From: Leifsonia shinshuensis
Lineage (GTDB): Bacteria; Actinomycetota; Actinomycetes; Actinomycetales; Microbacteriaceae
Direction: 5' to 3'
Length of the DNA stretch: 64,000 nt
Assembly (NCBI RefSeq): GCF_022606355.1
Contig: NZ_JAHHZQ010000006.1
Location: forward strand, 1 to 64,000
The notes beneath the pieces were generated by a model. The model was not told where the DNA came from and searched no databases. It saw only the letters and a list, made by a program, of their open reading frames with translations. The position numbers and the translations under genes are program-made. Numbering within the stretch: the first letter of the stretch is position 1; every line of letters begins with the position of its first letter. Positions 9,996-17,328 of this stretch are shown here, piece after piece.

Positions 9996-10484
9996 TCAGT
10001 GCGCGGACCCGAGCCCCGGATGAACCCCGGCCCGATATCCGGCGGACGCGACCAGCCGGGTCAGGGTCGCGATCAGCGCCGCGCGTTCTTCGGCGCTGAG
10101 CTCGCCGAGCATGGCCTCCTCCTGCTCGTCGGCGAGCCGGTCGCCGGCGGCGAGGACCTCCCGTGCCGAGGGGGTGAGGTGGATGGCGTACGCGCGGCGG
10201 TCGTCCGGGTGGCGGCGGCGCTCGACGAGGCCCCTCGCCTCGAGGTCGTCGATCAGGCCGACCATGGAGTTGCGGTGCAGGCCGAGTGCGGTGGCCAGCT
10301 CCTGCTGCGTCCGGCCTTCCTGCCTCGCGAGGTGGGCGAGCACCCCGAACCGGTTGGGTGTGATTCCGAGTGGGGCGAGCGCGGCGGTGAAGCGCTGCGC
10401 GCTCTGGAGCCCGAGCTGGGAGAGAAGGAAGCTGGCGCGCGTCTCGAGGGCGGGCACGTCGTGCTGGTCATCCGGGGCGGGCAT
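9996..10484 (-). CDS. MarR-family regulator
   Basis: Winged-helix regulator of 162 residues: dimerisation helix ETRASFLLSQLGLQSAQRF, HTH RTQQELATALGLHRNSMVGLIDDLEARGLV and wing RRHPDDRRAYAIHLT. The ATG at 10484 has no Shine-Dalgarno sequence but is preceded by TACGAT and 6 bases, a leaderless pattern. It is divergent from the NAD(P)-binding protein gene, and the inverted repeat at 10504-10530 lies between their two -10 boxes, so autorepression plus control of the neighbour is likely (inference). Confidence 0.9.
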   Translation of the reverse strand: MPAPDDQHDVPALETRASFLLSQLGLQSAQRFTAALAPLGITPNRFGVLAHLARQEGRTQQELATALGLHRNSMVGLIDDLEARGLVERRRHPDDRRAYAIHLTPSAREVLAAGDRLADEQEEAMLGELSAEERAALIATLTRLVASAGYRAGVHPGLGSAH

Positions 10485-10503
10485 CCCGATATCGTACCAA
10501 TCC

Positions 10504-10530
10504 GTGATTGCACAGCACTGTGATTATCAC
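10504..10530. promoter_or_regulatory. Probable MarR operator between divergent promoters
   Basis: Nested inverted repeats: outer GTGAT (10504-10508) with ATCAC (10526-10530), and inner CACAG-CA-CTGTG (10511-10522). Divergent -10 boxes flank it: complement of TACGAT at 10491-10496 for the MarR gene and TACCAT at 10532-10537 for the oxidoreductase. A bound repressor would cover both -35 regions. Confidence 0.65.
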
Positions 10531-10543
10531 TTACCATGGCGAT

Positions 10544-11161
10544 ATGAAGCTCACCATCTTCGGCGCCAGCGGCCGCACCGGCGCACAGCTCGTCCGTCAG
10601 GCGCTCGAACGCGGCGACGAGGTCACCGCGGTGATCCGGAGGCCCGGCGACCTCGACCCGCGGGTCGAGGTGCGGGTCGTCCCCGACTTCTCCGACACGG
10701 CCGCACTGAGCGCGGCGATCGCCGACGCCGACGCCGTGCTCTCGGCCATCGGCCCGCGCTCGCGCAAGGACGCTCCGGTCGCGGCGCCCGCCACCCGCAG
10801 GATCCTGGCCGCGGCGCCGCGCCGGTTCGTCGTCATCAGCGCGGCGCCGGTCGGGCCGCCCGCCGCCGACGACAGCCTCATCAGCCGCAGGGTCGCCCTC
10901 CCGATCGTGAGCAGGGTGCTGCGCCCGGTCTACGACGACCTGCGCGAGATGGAGGCGGCGCTCGCCGCGTCCGACGCCGTCTGGACGGCCTTCCGGCCGC
11001 CCATGCTCACCAACGGCACGGCGACGGGCCGCTATCAGACGCGGGTGGGTGGCAGCGTGCCGCGCAGCTTCACCGTGTCGCGGGCGGACCTCGCCGCCGC
11101 GATGCTCGCCAGCCTGGGGCGTCCGGAGACGGAGCGGCAGGCGGTCGGCGTCGCGGGGTGA
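10544..11161 (+). CDS. NAD(P)-binding oxidoreductase (atypical SDR)
   Basis: Predicted NAD(P)-binding Rossmann protein of 205 residues of the NmrA-like/atypical SDR group: KLTIFGASGRTGAQLVRQAL is the dinucleotide loop (residues 2-21), followed by VTAVIRR, AVLSAIGP and FVVISAAPVG segments. Such proteins act as flavin reductases or redox sensors; the substrate cannot be read from sequence. The ATG at 10544 lies 6 bases after TACCAT with no ribosome binding site, suggesting leaderless translation. It is divergent from, and probably repressed by, the MarR protein at 9996-10484. Confidence 0.85.
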   Translation: MKLTIFGASGRTGAQLVRQALERGDEVTAVIRRPGDLDPRVEVRVVPDFSDTAALSAAIADADAVLSAIGPRSRKDAPVAAPATRRILAAAPRRFVVISAAPVGPPAADDSLISRRVALPIVSRVLRPVYDDLREMEAALAASDAVWTAFRPPMLTNGTATGRYQTRVGGSVPRSFTVSRADLAAAMLASLGRPETERQAVGVAG

Positions 11162-11204
11162 GGTGACCGGGGTCGCCGGTGGAGGGGGTGGCTTGGCCCG
11201 GCTC

Positions 11205-12296
11205 TCAGCTCGGCGCGAGCCGCGCCGCGCCGTTCCGCACCGCGAGCCCGGGCCGGGTCGCCGGCACCAGCAGCGCGGCGCCGAGCCGTGCGCCGCGCTG
11301 ATGGCGCTCCACCACCGGCCGGTGCGCGCGCTCGTAGGTGGCAAGAGCCGTGGGGAGGTCGGTGCCGGCCTCCAGCGCAGCGCTCAGGGTGCGGGCGCCG
11401 GCGACCGCCATGCTCGACCCTTCGCCGAGGATCGTGATGCTCGAGGCGGCGTCGCCGAGGAGGGTGACCGTCGCGCGTGACCAGCGCGTCGTGCGGACAC
11501 GCGACACGGTGTCGTAATAGACGTCGTCGGAGTCGCGGACGCGGGCGAGCAGCTCCGGCGCGCGCCAGCCCATGTCGGCGTAACGCCGGGTCAGCAGCTC
11601 CGCGCGGAGTTCGGCGGTCGCCGGGGCGGGCTGCCGCCCGGTGCGCAGGATGAACGCCGCCACGGCGGAGCCGCCCGCGGGATGCACCGACAGAGACACG
11701 CCAGGGCGGTTGTGCATCAGCAGCGTCGCGGGGTCGTCGACCGCTCCGGCCCGGACGGTGGCGATGGTCAGCCCGACCGGCCGCTCCGTGGCCTCCTCTG
11801 GCCGCCAGAGCAGACGCCGCACGGTCGAGTGCTGCCCGTCCGCGCCGATCAGCAGGTCTGCGGCGAGCATCCGGCCGTCGGCGAGCCCGACCTCCACGCC
11901 CGTGCGGTCGGCGGTGATGGAGGTCGGGCCCGACCCGAGCCGCAGTTCGGCCAGCTCCGCGGCGCGGTCGGCGAGGATGCGTCCGAGCGCCGTCCGGGAG
12001 AGCTCGATGTCGGGGCTGTCGGGCCGCCGGAGCCGCACGTCGGCGATGCCCCGGCCTCCCGCGTCGACCAGTCGCATCCGGCGCACGCCGGTGTCGGCCT
12101 CCCGGAGCTCGGGCTCGAGCCCCAGCGAACGCACCGCGTCGAGGGCGTCGCCGCGGAGATCGACGGGGCTGCCGCTCGTGCGCAGGACGGAGGCGCGCTC
12201 GAGCAGGGTCACGCGGTGCCCGGCCCTGGCGAGGAAGAGCGCGGCCGTGCTGCCGGCGATCCCGGCGCCGACGACGATGACAGAATATTTTCGCAT
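11205..12296 (-). CDS. FAD-dependent monooxygenase
   Basis: Flavoprotein hydroxylase of 363 residues (PHBH/UbiH fold). GAGIAGSTAALFLARAGH binds FAD (about residues 10-27), DLLIGADGQHSTVR is the DG motif and VTLLGDAASSITILGEG is the second FAD motif. The substrate is probably an aromatic or polyketide-like compound; TetX-type drug-modifying enzymes also look like this, so antibiotic inactivation is possible but unproven. The start at 12296 puts the FAD motif near the N-terminus; TATTTT lies 7 bases ahead. It is divergent from a TetR gene with a palindromic operator region between them. Confidence 0.87.
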   Translation of the reverse strand: MRKYSVIVVGAGIAGSTAALFLARAGHRVTLLERASVLRTSGSPVDLRGDALDAVRSLGLEPELREADTGVRRMRLVDAGGRGIADVRLRRPDSPDIELSRTALGRILADRAAELAELRLGSGPTSITADRTGVEVGLADGRMLAADLLIGADGQHSTVRRLLWRPEEATERPVGLTIATVRAGAVDDPATLLMHNRPGVSLSVHPAGGSAVAAFILRTGRQPAPATAELRAELLTRRYADMGWRAPELLARVRDSDDVYYDTVSRVRTTRWSRATVTLLGDAASSITILGEGSSMAVAGARTLSAALEAGTDLPTALATYERAHRPVVERHQRGARLGAALLVPATRPGLAVRNGAARLAPS

Positions 12297-12343
12297 ACAT
12301 TGCAAAATAGCAGTGACTGCTGAAAAGCAGCAAGTGCGAAAAT
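12287..12343. promoter_or_regulatory. Nested palindromes, probable TetR operators
   Basis: ATTTTCGCA (12287-12295) is repeated inverted as TGCGAAAAT (12335-12343). Between them lies a perfect 13-base palindrome AGCAGT-G-ACTGCT (12309-12321) and then GCTG-AAAA-GCAGC. The region spans the -10 box of the leftward monooxygenase gene (complement of TATTTT at 12304-12309) and lies upstream of TATCCT (12355-12360) for the rightward TetR gene. Confidence 0.6.
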
Positions 12344-12366
12344 GCATCGGTTGCTATCCTGCTGTC

Positions 12367-12993
12367 ATGACGACCCTGCGAGAGCGCAAACGCGACCGCA
12401 CCAGGGAGGCCCTGGTCGCCTCCGCCAATCGGCTGTTCGCCGAGCGCGGGTTCGACGGCGTGACGGTGGCGGAGATCGCCGAGGAAGCGGATGTCGGCGC
12501 CCGGACCTTCTTCGCGTACTTCCCGACGAAGGAGGACCTGCTGTTCCCGGACGCGGGCGGGCGGGTGGACGCCGCCGTCGCGGCGCTGCGCGAGCATGCA
12601 CCCGACGACGATCCGCTCCCCGCACTCATGCGTGCGCTCGACAGCGTGGGCGTCACCGGTGGCGACCTCACCTCCGAGCGCGCGCGCCTCCGGCTGCGTC
12701 TGATCGCGGAGCATCCCGCGGTGCAGAGCCGTGCCCTCCGCTTCCAGGCGGACGCGGAGACGGCCATCGCCGCCGCACTGCGGGAGAGCTATCCCGACCG
12801 GTACGACGCGGTCGAGGCGGCGGCGCTGGTCGGTGCGTTCATGGGCGCGGTCACCGCTGCGCTGCGTGCGGCCTTCGCCGAGGTCGCCGGCGAGGTGGAC
12901 GAGGAGCGGATCCGGGCCCGCGTGCGTGCGGCCGCCGAGCTCGCGCTCGCGCCCTGGCTGGGCGCGGCCGGGCCCACCCCCGAGGCGCGCTAG
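12367..12993 (+). CDS. TetR-family regulator
   Basis: TetR-type repressor of 208 residues. The N-terminal HTH is clear (TREALVASANRLFAERGF, VTVAEIAEEADVGARTFFAYF, PTKEDLL) and a helical ligand domain follows. The GARTFFAYFPTKEDLLF sequence is typical of actinobacterial TetR regulators. The ATG at 12367 follows TATCCT by 6 bases without a Shine-Dalgarno sequence, so translation is probably leaderless. It is divergent from the monooxygenase gene, presumably its target. Its stop overlaps the stop of the convergent peptidase gene. Confidence 0.92.
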   Translation: MTTLRERKRDRTREALVASANRLFAERGFDGVTVAEIAEEADVGARTFFAYFPTKEDLLFPDAGGRVDAAVAALREHAPDDDPLPALMRALDSVGVTGGDLTSERARLRLRLIAEHPAVQSRALRFQADAETAIAAALRESYPDRYDAVEAAALVGAFMGAVTAALRAAFAEVAGEVDEERIRARVRAAAELALAPWLGAAGPTPEAR

Positions 12994-13580
12994 CCGCGGC
13001 CGTCGGCCCGCATCGCCGGGCACTCGCCGCCGGGCGTCGTCGCCAGCTCGAAGTGCCAGGCCTCGTTCGCGTAGATCTGGCAGATCCCCCACTCGGAGCC
13101 GAAGCGGCTCAGGAAGTCCATCGCGTCCGCGGTGCCGATGTCCACGGCGTGGCCGGAGACATGGGCGGAGTCCGCGCCGCGCTTGACCCAGCGCTCGGCC
13201 TCGTGCTCGCTTCCGTACTTCTGCACGGCCTGTTCGAAGAGGAACTCCTGGTAGCGCAGCGAGCGCCAGCCGTCCACGATCGTGATCGTCGTCCCCCGCT
13301 CGTCGACGGCGGCCCGGTCGGCTTCGCGCAACGCCTCCAGCAGGTTCGGGTCGAGCCGCTGGATCGCGGGCAGCCGACTGTCGAGCGTGAGCGACGTGCC
13401 GTCGGCGATGTACCCGTCGTCATCGGTCAACTGCGAGACATCGGTCGGGACCGGAGCGACGCCGACGGCGGACGTCGCCGCGGTGCAGCCGGTGAGGGCG
13501 AAGAGGGCGGACAGCGTGAGAGCGACGGGGAGGAGGCCGCGACGCGCGGAGGCGACGGAGGCACGACGGGGGAGACGCAT
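12990..13580 (-). CDS. D-alanyl-D-alanine carboxypeptidase-like lipoprotein (VanY/M15)
   Basis: Predicted zinc carboxypeptidase of 196 residues acting on peptidoglycan stem peptides. A signal with lipobox LTGC at about residues 29-32 would tether it to the membrane as a lipoprotein. M15B motifs are present: VDGWRSLRYQEFL, SAHVSGHAVDIG (His and Asp zinc ligands) and EAWHFE (catalytic Glu and third ligand His). It may trim the wall or recycle peptides. It runs tail-to-tail with the TetR gene and lies downstream of the amidase operon, separated by a repeat element. Confidence 0.88.
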   Translation of the reverse strand: MRLPRRASVASARRGLLPVALTLSALFALTGCTAATSAVGVAPVPTDVSQLTDDDGYIADGTSLTLDSRLPAIQRLDPNLLEALREADRAAVDERGTTITIVDGWRSLRYQEFLFEQAVQKYGSEHEAERWVKRGADSAHVSGHAVDIGTADAMDFLSRFGSEWGICQIYANEAWHFELATTPGGECPAMRADGRG

Positions 13581-13675
13581 GCTCCCACCGTCTCAAGGCC
13601 GCCGCACGGGCGTCGTCGCCCCTGCGAGGTACTCGCATCCACCGTCAGGGGTATCACGTCCCCGCAGGCACGAAG

Positions 13676-13728
13676 ATTCGTCACGAATCCCGACCTTCGT
13701 GCCACGAGACTCGGGATTCGTGACGAAT
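13676..13728. repeat. Intergenic palindrome element, family A copy 1
   Basis: Contains the 13-base palindrome-like unit ATTCGTCACGAAT (13676-13688), a central TTCGTGCCACGA (13696-13707) and ATTCGTGACGAAT (13716-13728). Related elements occur at 48301-48361 and 54469-54521. It lies between the amidase stop and the peptidase start, outside any gene. The arms CTCGGGATTCGTGACGAAT-like and ATTCGTCACGAATCCCGA-like can pair over the whole element. Confidence 0.75.
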
Positions 13729-13746
13729 GTGCGCTCGCGGAGGGCG

Positions 13747-15462
13747 CTACGTGAGCCGCGGGGTGCGCGGCGGTTCGGTGCGGCGCCGTCCCGTCGCCTC
13801 GAACGCCGCCGCCAGAGCGAGGAGCGCCGTGTCGTCGTACGCCCTGCCCGCGAAGGTGAGCCCGACCGGCATCCCGATGTCGGCCATGGTGCCCATCGGC
13901 ACGGTGACGGTCGGGATGCCCAGGTGCCGGGGCACCAGGTTGCCGTTGGCCACCCACACGCCGTTGCGCCAGCCCAGGTCGGCGGAGGCCGGGTTCACAT
14001 CCATGTCGGCAGGTCCCACGTCGGCGGAGGCGGGGAAGACGACGGCATCGAGGCCGAGTGCATCCATCCACTCCTCCAGGTCGACGCGCCGGGTCTCCTC
14101 GAGTCCGCGCAGGCCGTCGGCGAGACCGGGGATGGAGGTCGGCGTCGTGCCGGGGTGCGCGCGCACCCAGCCCGGGTATTCGGCGATGTCGTCGTCGAAC
14201 CCGTCGTAGCGGTCGGGAAGCGCGCCCTCCGGTGCCGGGAAGATGCGGGCGCCGTCGACGTCGGCCAGCGTGTCGAGTGCGGGATCGCCGTTCGCGGCGA
14301 GGAAGTCGTCCCAGGCCCACGCCGAGAGGTCGATGATCTCCCGCCGCAGGTACTCCGGCGAGACGAGCCCGCGGGTGGCGATCGTCGGGGCGCCCGGCCG
14401 GTCGCCCTCGTAGTTCGAGACCACGGGGAAGTCGGTCTCCACGACCTCGGCACCGGCCGCCTCGAGGTCGCGGCGCGCGGCCTCCCACAGGGCGATGATG
14501 CTCGCCCGCGTCTCGATGCGGCGACCGGTCGGGCCGCCGATGCCGCCGTGCTCGGCCGTGCCCGCCTCGTCGTCGCGGTTGATGTACATGCGCGGGATGG
14601 CGATGCGCTTGCCGGCCAGGGCAGTGCCGGCCACGGCCGCGGTGCCCAGCGCGGGGTACGACGCCGGGCGCAGCCGCGACGCGGGCGGGATCGGGACCCA
14701 CGGCTGGGCGCGCCAGAAGTCGCCGCGCGTCTCGGTGTCGTCGGCCACGATGACATCGAGGACCTCCAGGAGGTCGGCCATGGTGCGGGTGTGCGGAACG
14801 ACGACGTCCATCGTCGGCACGAGCGGCCAGTTGCCGCGCACCGAGATCACGCCGCGCGACGGTGTGTAGGCGCAGAGGGCGTTGTTGGAGGCCGGGGCCC
14901 GCCCCGACGACCAGGTCTCCTCGCCGAGCCCGAACGCGGCGAAGCTCGCCGCGGTCGCGGTGCCGGAGCCGTTGGACGACCCCGAGCCGAACGCAGCCGT
15001 CAGGTAGTCGCCGTTGTACGGGCTCTCGGCACGGCCGTAGACACCGCGCTGCATTCCGCCGTTCGCCATTGGCGGCATGTTCGTGAGCCCGAGCAGGATC
15101 GCGCCGCCCGCGCGGAGCCGCTCGATCGTGAAGGCGTCGCGCTGCGCGACGAGATGCTCGAAAGCGGGGGAACCGGCGGCGGCGGTGAGGCCGCGTGCCA
15201 GGTAACTGTCTTTGGCGGTGTAGGGGATGCCGTCGAGCGGGCCCCGAGTCTCGCCGCGTGCACGGCGCTCGTCGGAGGCCGCGGCCTCGGCGCGCGCGTC
15301 CGGGTTGCGGACGATCACGGCATTGAGGGTGGGCCCGGCGATGTCATAGGCGTCGATGCGGGCGAGGTAGGCGTCGACCAGCTCGACGCTGGTGGTCTCA
15401 CCGGCCTCCAGTGCCCTCCGCAGGTCGGCGATGCCGGCCTCGACGACGTCGAATCGTGTCAT
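13747..15462 (-). CDS. Amidase signature family protein
   Basis: Amidase-signature hydrolase of 571 residues that would hydrolyse an amide with a Ser-cisSer-Lys triad. The Lys is in DGIPYTAKDSY (about residue 84) and the Ser pair in the Gly/Ser-rich loop FGSGSSNGSGTATAASF (about residues 160-176). The start at 15462 gives a compact N-terminus; longer frames upstream are not supported. It follows the agmatine deiminase gene by 136 bases on the same strand. It might act on the product N-carbamoylputrescine or a related amide, but the usual enzyme for that is a nitrilase-type AguB, so this link is tentative. Confidence 0.85.
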   Translation of the reverse strand: MTRFDVVEAGIADLRRALEAGETTSVELVDAYLARIDAYDIAGPTLNAVIVRNPDARAEAAASDERRARGETRGPLDGIPYTAKDSYLARGLTAAAGSPAFEHLVAQRDAFTIERLRAGGAILLGLTNMPPMANGGMQRGVYGRAESPYNGDYLTAAFGSGSSNGSGTATAASFAAFGLGEETWSSGRAPASNNALCAYTPSRGVISVRGNWPLVPTMDVVVPHTRTMADLLEVLDVIVADDTETRGDFWRAQPWVPIPPASRLRPASYPALGTAAVAGTALAGKRIAIPRMYINRDDEAGTAEHGGIGGPTGRRIETRASIIALWEAARRDLEAAGAEVVETDFPVVSNYEGDRPGAPTIATRGLVSPEYLRREIIDLSAWAWDDFLAANGDPALDTLADVDGARIFPAPEGALPDRYDGFDDDIAEYPGWVRAHPGTTPTSIPGLADGLRGLEETRRVDLEEWMDALGLDAVVFPASADVGPADMDVNPASADLGWRNGVWVANGNLVPRHLGIPTVTVPMGTMADIGMPVGLTFAGRAYDDTALLALAAAFEATGRRRTEPPRTPRLT

Positions 15463-15598
15463 GCGTCGACCTCCGTCGCCCTGTGCGAGCTCCGGGCGCC
15501 CGCTGCGACACACCGGCGAGCCGACCGTCCGTACGGCGTTGCGGGCCGGGTGGCGCCGCGAACCCCGGAACCGGTGACGCGTTCGGCGGGCGCGCACA

Positions 15599-16630
15599 TC
15601 AGGCGACCGCCGGCTGCTGCTGCGTGATGCAGTGGATGCCGCCGCCACGGGCGAAGATCGGCCGCGAGTCCACCATGCTCACCCGGCGGCCGGGGTAGGC
15701 GGCCTCCAGGATCTCGGTCGCCTCGGCGTCGGCGCGCTCCTCGCCGAAGCCGCACGCGATCACGCCGTCGTTGACGACGAGGTGGTTCACGTAGCTCCAG
15801 TCGACGAAGCCCTCCTCGTCACGGACGGTCGCGGGAGCGGGAAGGTCGACGATGTCCCACGGGCGGCCCGCGGCATCGGTCGTGCCGGAGAGGAACGCCC
15901 GCAGCTCGCGCGAGACCTCGTAGTCGGGGTGCTCGGGGTTGCGCTGCGTGTGCAGCAGCAGCCGCCCGGGCGAGGGGATCGTGGCCACGATGTCGACGTG
16001 CCCGTTGGTGCCGAAGTCGTCGTAGTCGCGTGTCAGCCCGCGGGGGAGCCAGACCGCGTGGGTGGCTCCGATGGTGCGGGCGAGCTCGGCCTCCACCCGC
16101 GCCCGGTCGGCGTACGGGTTGCGGCGCGGGTCGAGCTGGACCGTCTCGGTGAGCAGCACGGTGCCGTCGCCGTCGACGTGGATGCCGCCGCCCTCGTTCA
16201 CGAGCACGGAGCTGATCAGCTCCGCGCCGGTGCGCTCGGCGACGAAGCGGGCGATCTCCGCCGACTTGCGCCATTCCGACCAGGCGGGGTCGCCCCAGCC
16301 GTTGAACGTCCAGTCGACCGCGCCGAGCACGCCCGGGCGCTCGTCGTCGACCACGAACGTGGGACCGAAGTCGCGCATCCAGAACTCGTCGAGCGGTGCC
16401 TCCACCTGCTCGACGTGCGAGCCCAGCATGCGTGCGGCGCGCTCGCGTTCCGACGGGTCGACCACCATCGTCACGGGCTCGAACTCCGCGACCGCGTGCG
16501 CGACGGCGGTCCAGGCGGCGTAGGCCTCCTCGGCCGAGGCCGCGTCGTCGCCGAGGGTGATCCCGGCGCGCGGGAAGGCCATCCAGGTGCGCTCGTGCTG
16601 TGCGGTCTCGGCAGGCATTCGCCAGGTCAT
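15599..16630 (-). CDS. aguA: Agmatine deiminase
   Basis: Hydrolyses agmatine to N-carbamoylputrescine and ammonia, in polyamine/arginine catabolism. It is 343 residues, the normal length. Family landmarks: WMRDFGPTFV (about residues 84-93), VNEGGGIHVDGDGT, GTNGHVDIV and the catalytic Cys in ARGGGIHCITQQQ near the C-terminus. GGAGG precedes the ATG at 16630. It is divergent from a TetR gene, and the 20-base inverted repeat at 16648-16667 lies between them, so expression is probably repressed until an inducer appears. Confidence 0.94.
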   Translation of the reverse strand: MTWRMPAETAQHERTWMAFPRAGITLGDDAASAEEAYAAWTAVAHAVAEFEPVTMVVDPSERERAARMLGSHVEQVEAPLDEFWMRDFGPTFVVDDERPGVLGAVDWTFNGWGDPAWSEWRKSAEIARFVAERTGAELISSVLVNEGGGIHVDGDGTVLLTETVQLDPRRNPYADRARVEAELARTIGATHAVWLPRGLTRDYDDFGTNGHVDIVATIPSPGRLLLHTQRNPEHPDYEVSRELRAFLSGTTDAAGRPWDIVDLPAPATVRDEEGFVDWSYVNHLVVNDGVIACGFGEERADAEATEILEAAYPGRRVSMVDSRPIFARGGGIHCITQQQPAVA

Positions 16631-16647
16631 CGTGAACCTCCGGGCTC

Positions 16648-16667
16648 TATTGATCGGATGATCAATA
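16648..16667. promoter_or_regulatory. Perfect inverted-repeat operator and leaderless tetR promoter
   Basis: TATTGATC-GGAT-GATCAATA is a perfect 8+8 inverted repeat. For the rightward TetR gene it overlaps a -35-like TTGATC (16650-16655); an 18-base spacer leads to -10 TATACT (16674-16679), 9 bases before the ATG at 16689. The operator therefore sits inside the tetR promoter and immediately upstream of aguA. Confidence 0.78.
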
Positions 16668-16688
16668 AATACCTATACTGGACCCACG

Positions 16689-17300
16689 ATGTCAAGAGCA
16701 GCCCGCAAACCGCCCGCCGAACGCCGCGCCGAACTGGCTGCGGCCGCGCGCGCTGTCGCCCTCGACGAGGGGCTCGCGGCGGTGACGCTGCGCGCGGTCG
16801 CGGCGCGCGCCGGGGTGACGCCGGCCCTCGTCGCGCACTACCACGAGTCGATGGACGGGCTGGTGGCCGAGACGTTCGTCAGCGTGGTGGCTGCGGAGCT
16901 CGACGAGTTGCGAGCGCTCCTCGCCGCGGAGCCGGACCCCGTCTCCCGGCTCGCGGGTCTGGTGGGCACCCTCCTCGACGGGTCGCGCGACGACGTGACG
17001 GTGATCTGGGTGGAGGCCTACGCGCTGGGCCGCCGCAACCCTGAGCTGGGCTCGGCCGTGCGTGACCAGATGGACGCCTGGAGCGACGTCATCGAAGGCG
17101 TCATCGAGAGCGGGGTCGCGTCGGGCGACTTCCGCACGGACGACCCGCGTGCGGCGGCCTGGCAGCTGCTCGGCATGATCGACGGCCTCAACGCCCAGGC
17201 CCTGGTGCGCTGGGGAGGCGCCGCCGAGCGCGGATCGCTGCTCGCCCACGCCCTCGAAGGGATGCTGGGGCTCGGCCGCGGGGTGCTCCTGGCGGGGTGA
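16689..17300 (+). CDS. TetR-family regulator of the agmatine deiminase operon
   Basis: TetR repressor of 203 residues: HTH RRAELAAAARAVALDEGL, VTLRAVAARAGVTPALVAHY with the recognition helix ending HYHESMDGLVAE, then a helical ligand domain. No Shine-Dalgarno sequence precedes the ATG; TATACT lies 9 bases upstream, so the transcript is probably leaderless. It is divergent from aguA with the perfect operator in between. The inducer may be agmatine, a product or another amine (inference). Confidence 0.9.
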   Translation: MSRAARKPPAERRAELAAAARAVALDEGLAAVTLRAVAARAGVTPALVAHYHESMDGLVAETFVSVVAAELDELRALLAAEPDPVSRLAGLVGTLLDGSRDDVTVIWVEAYALGRRNPELGSAVRDQMDAWSDVIEGVIESGVASGDFRTDDPRAAAWQLLGMIDGLNAQALVRWGGAAERGSLLAHALEGMLGLGRGVLLAG

Positions 17301-17328
17301 TCGACTTGCGCGTGCCCCTCGGCGAGCC

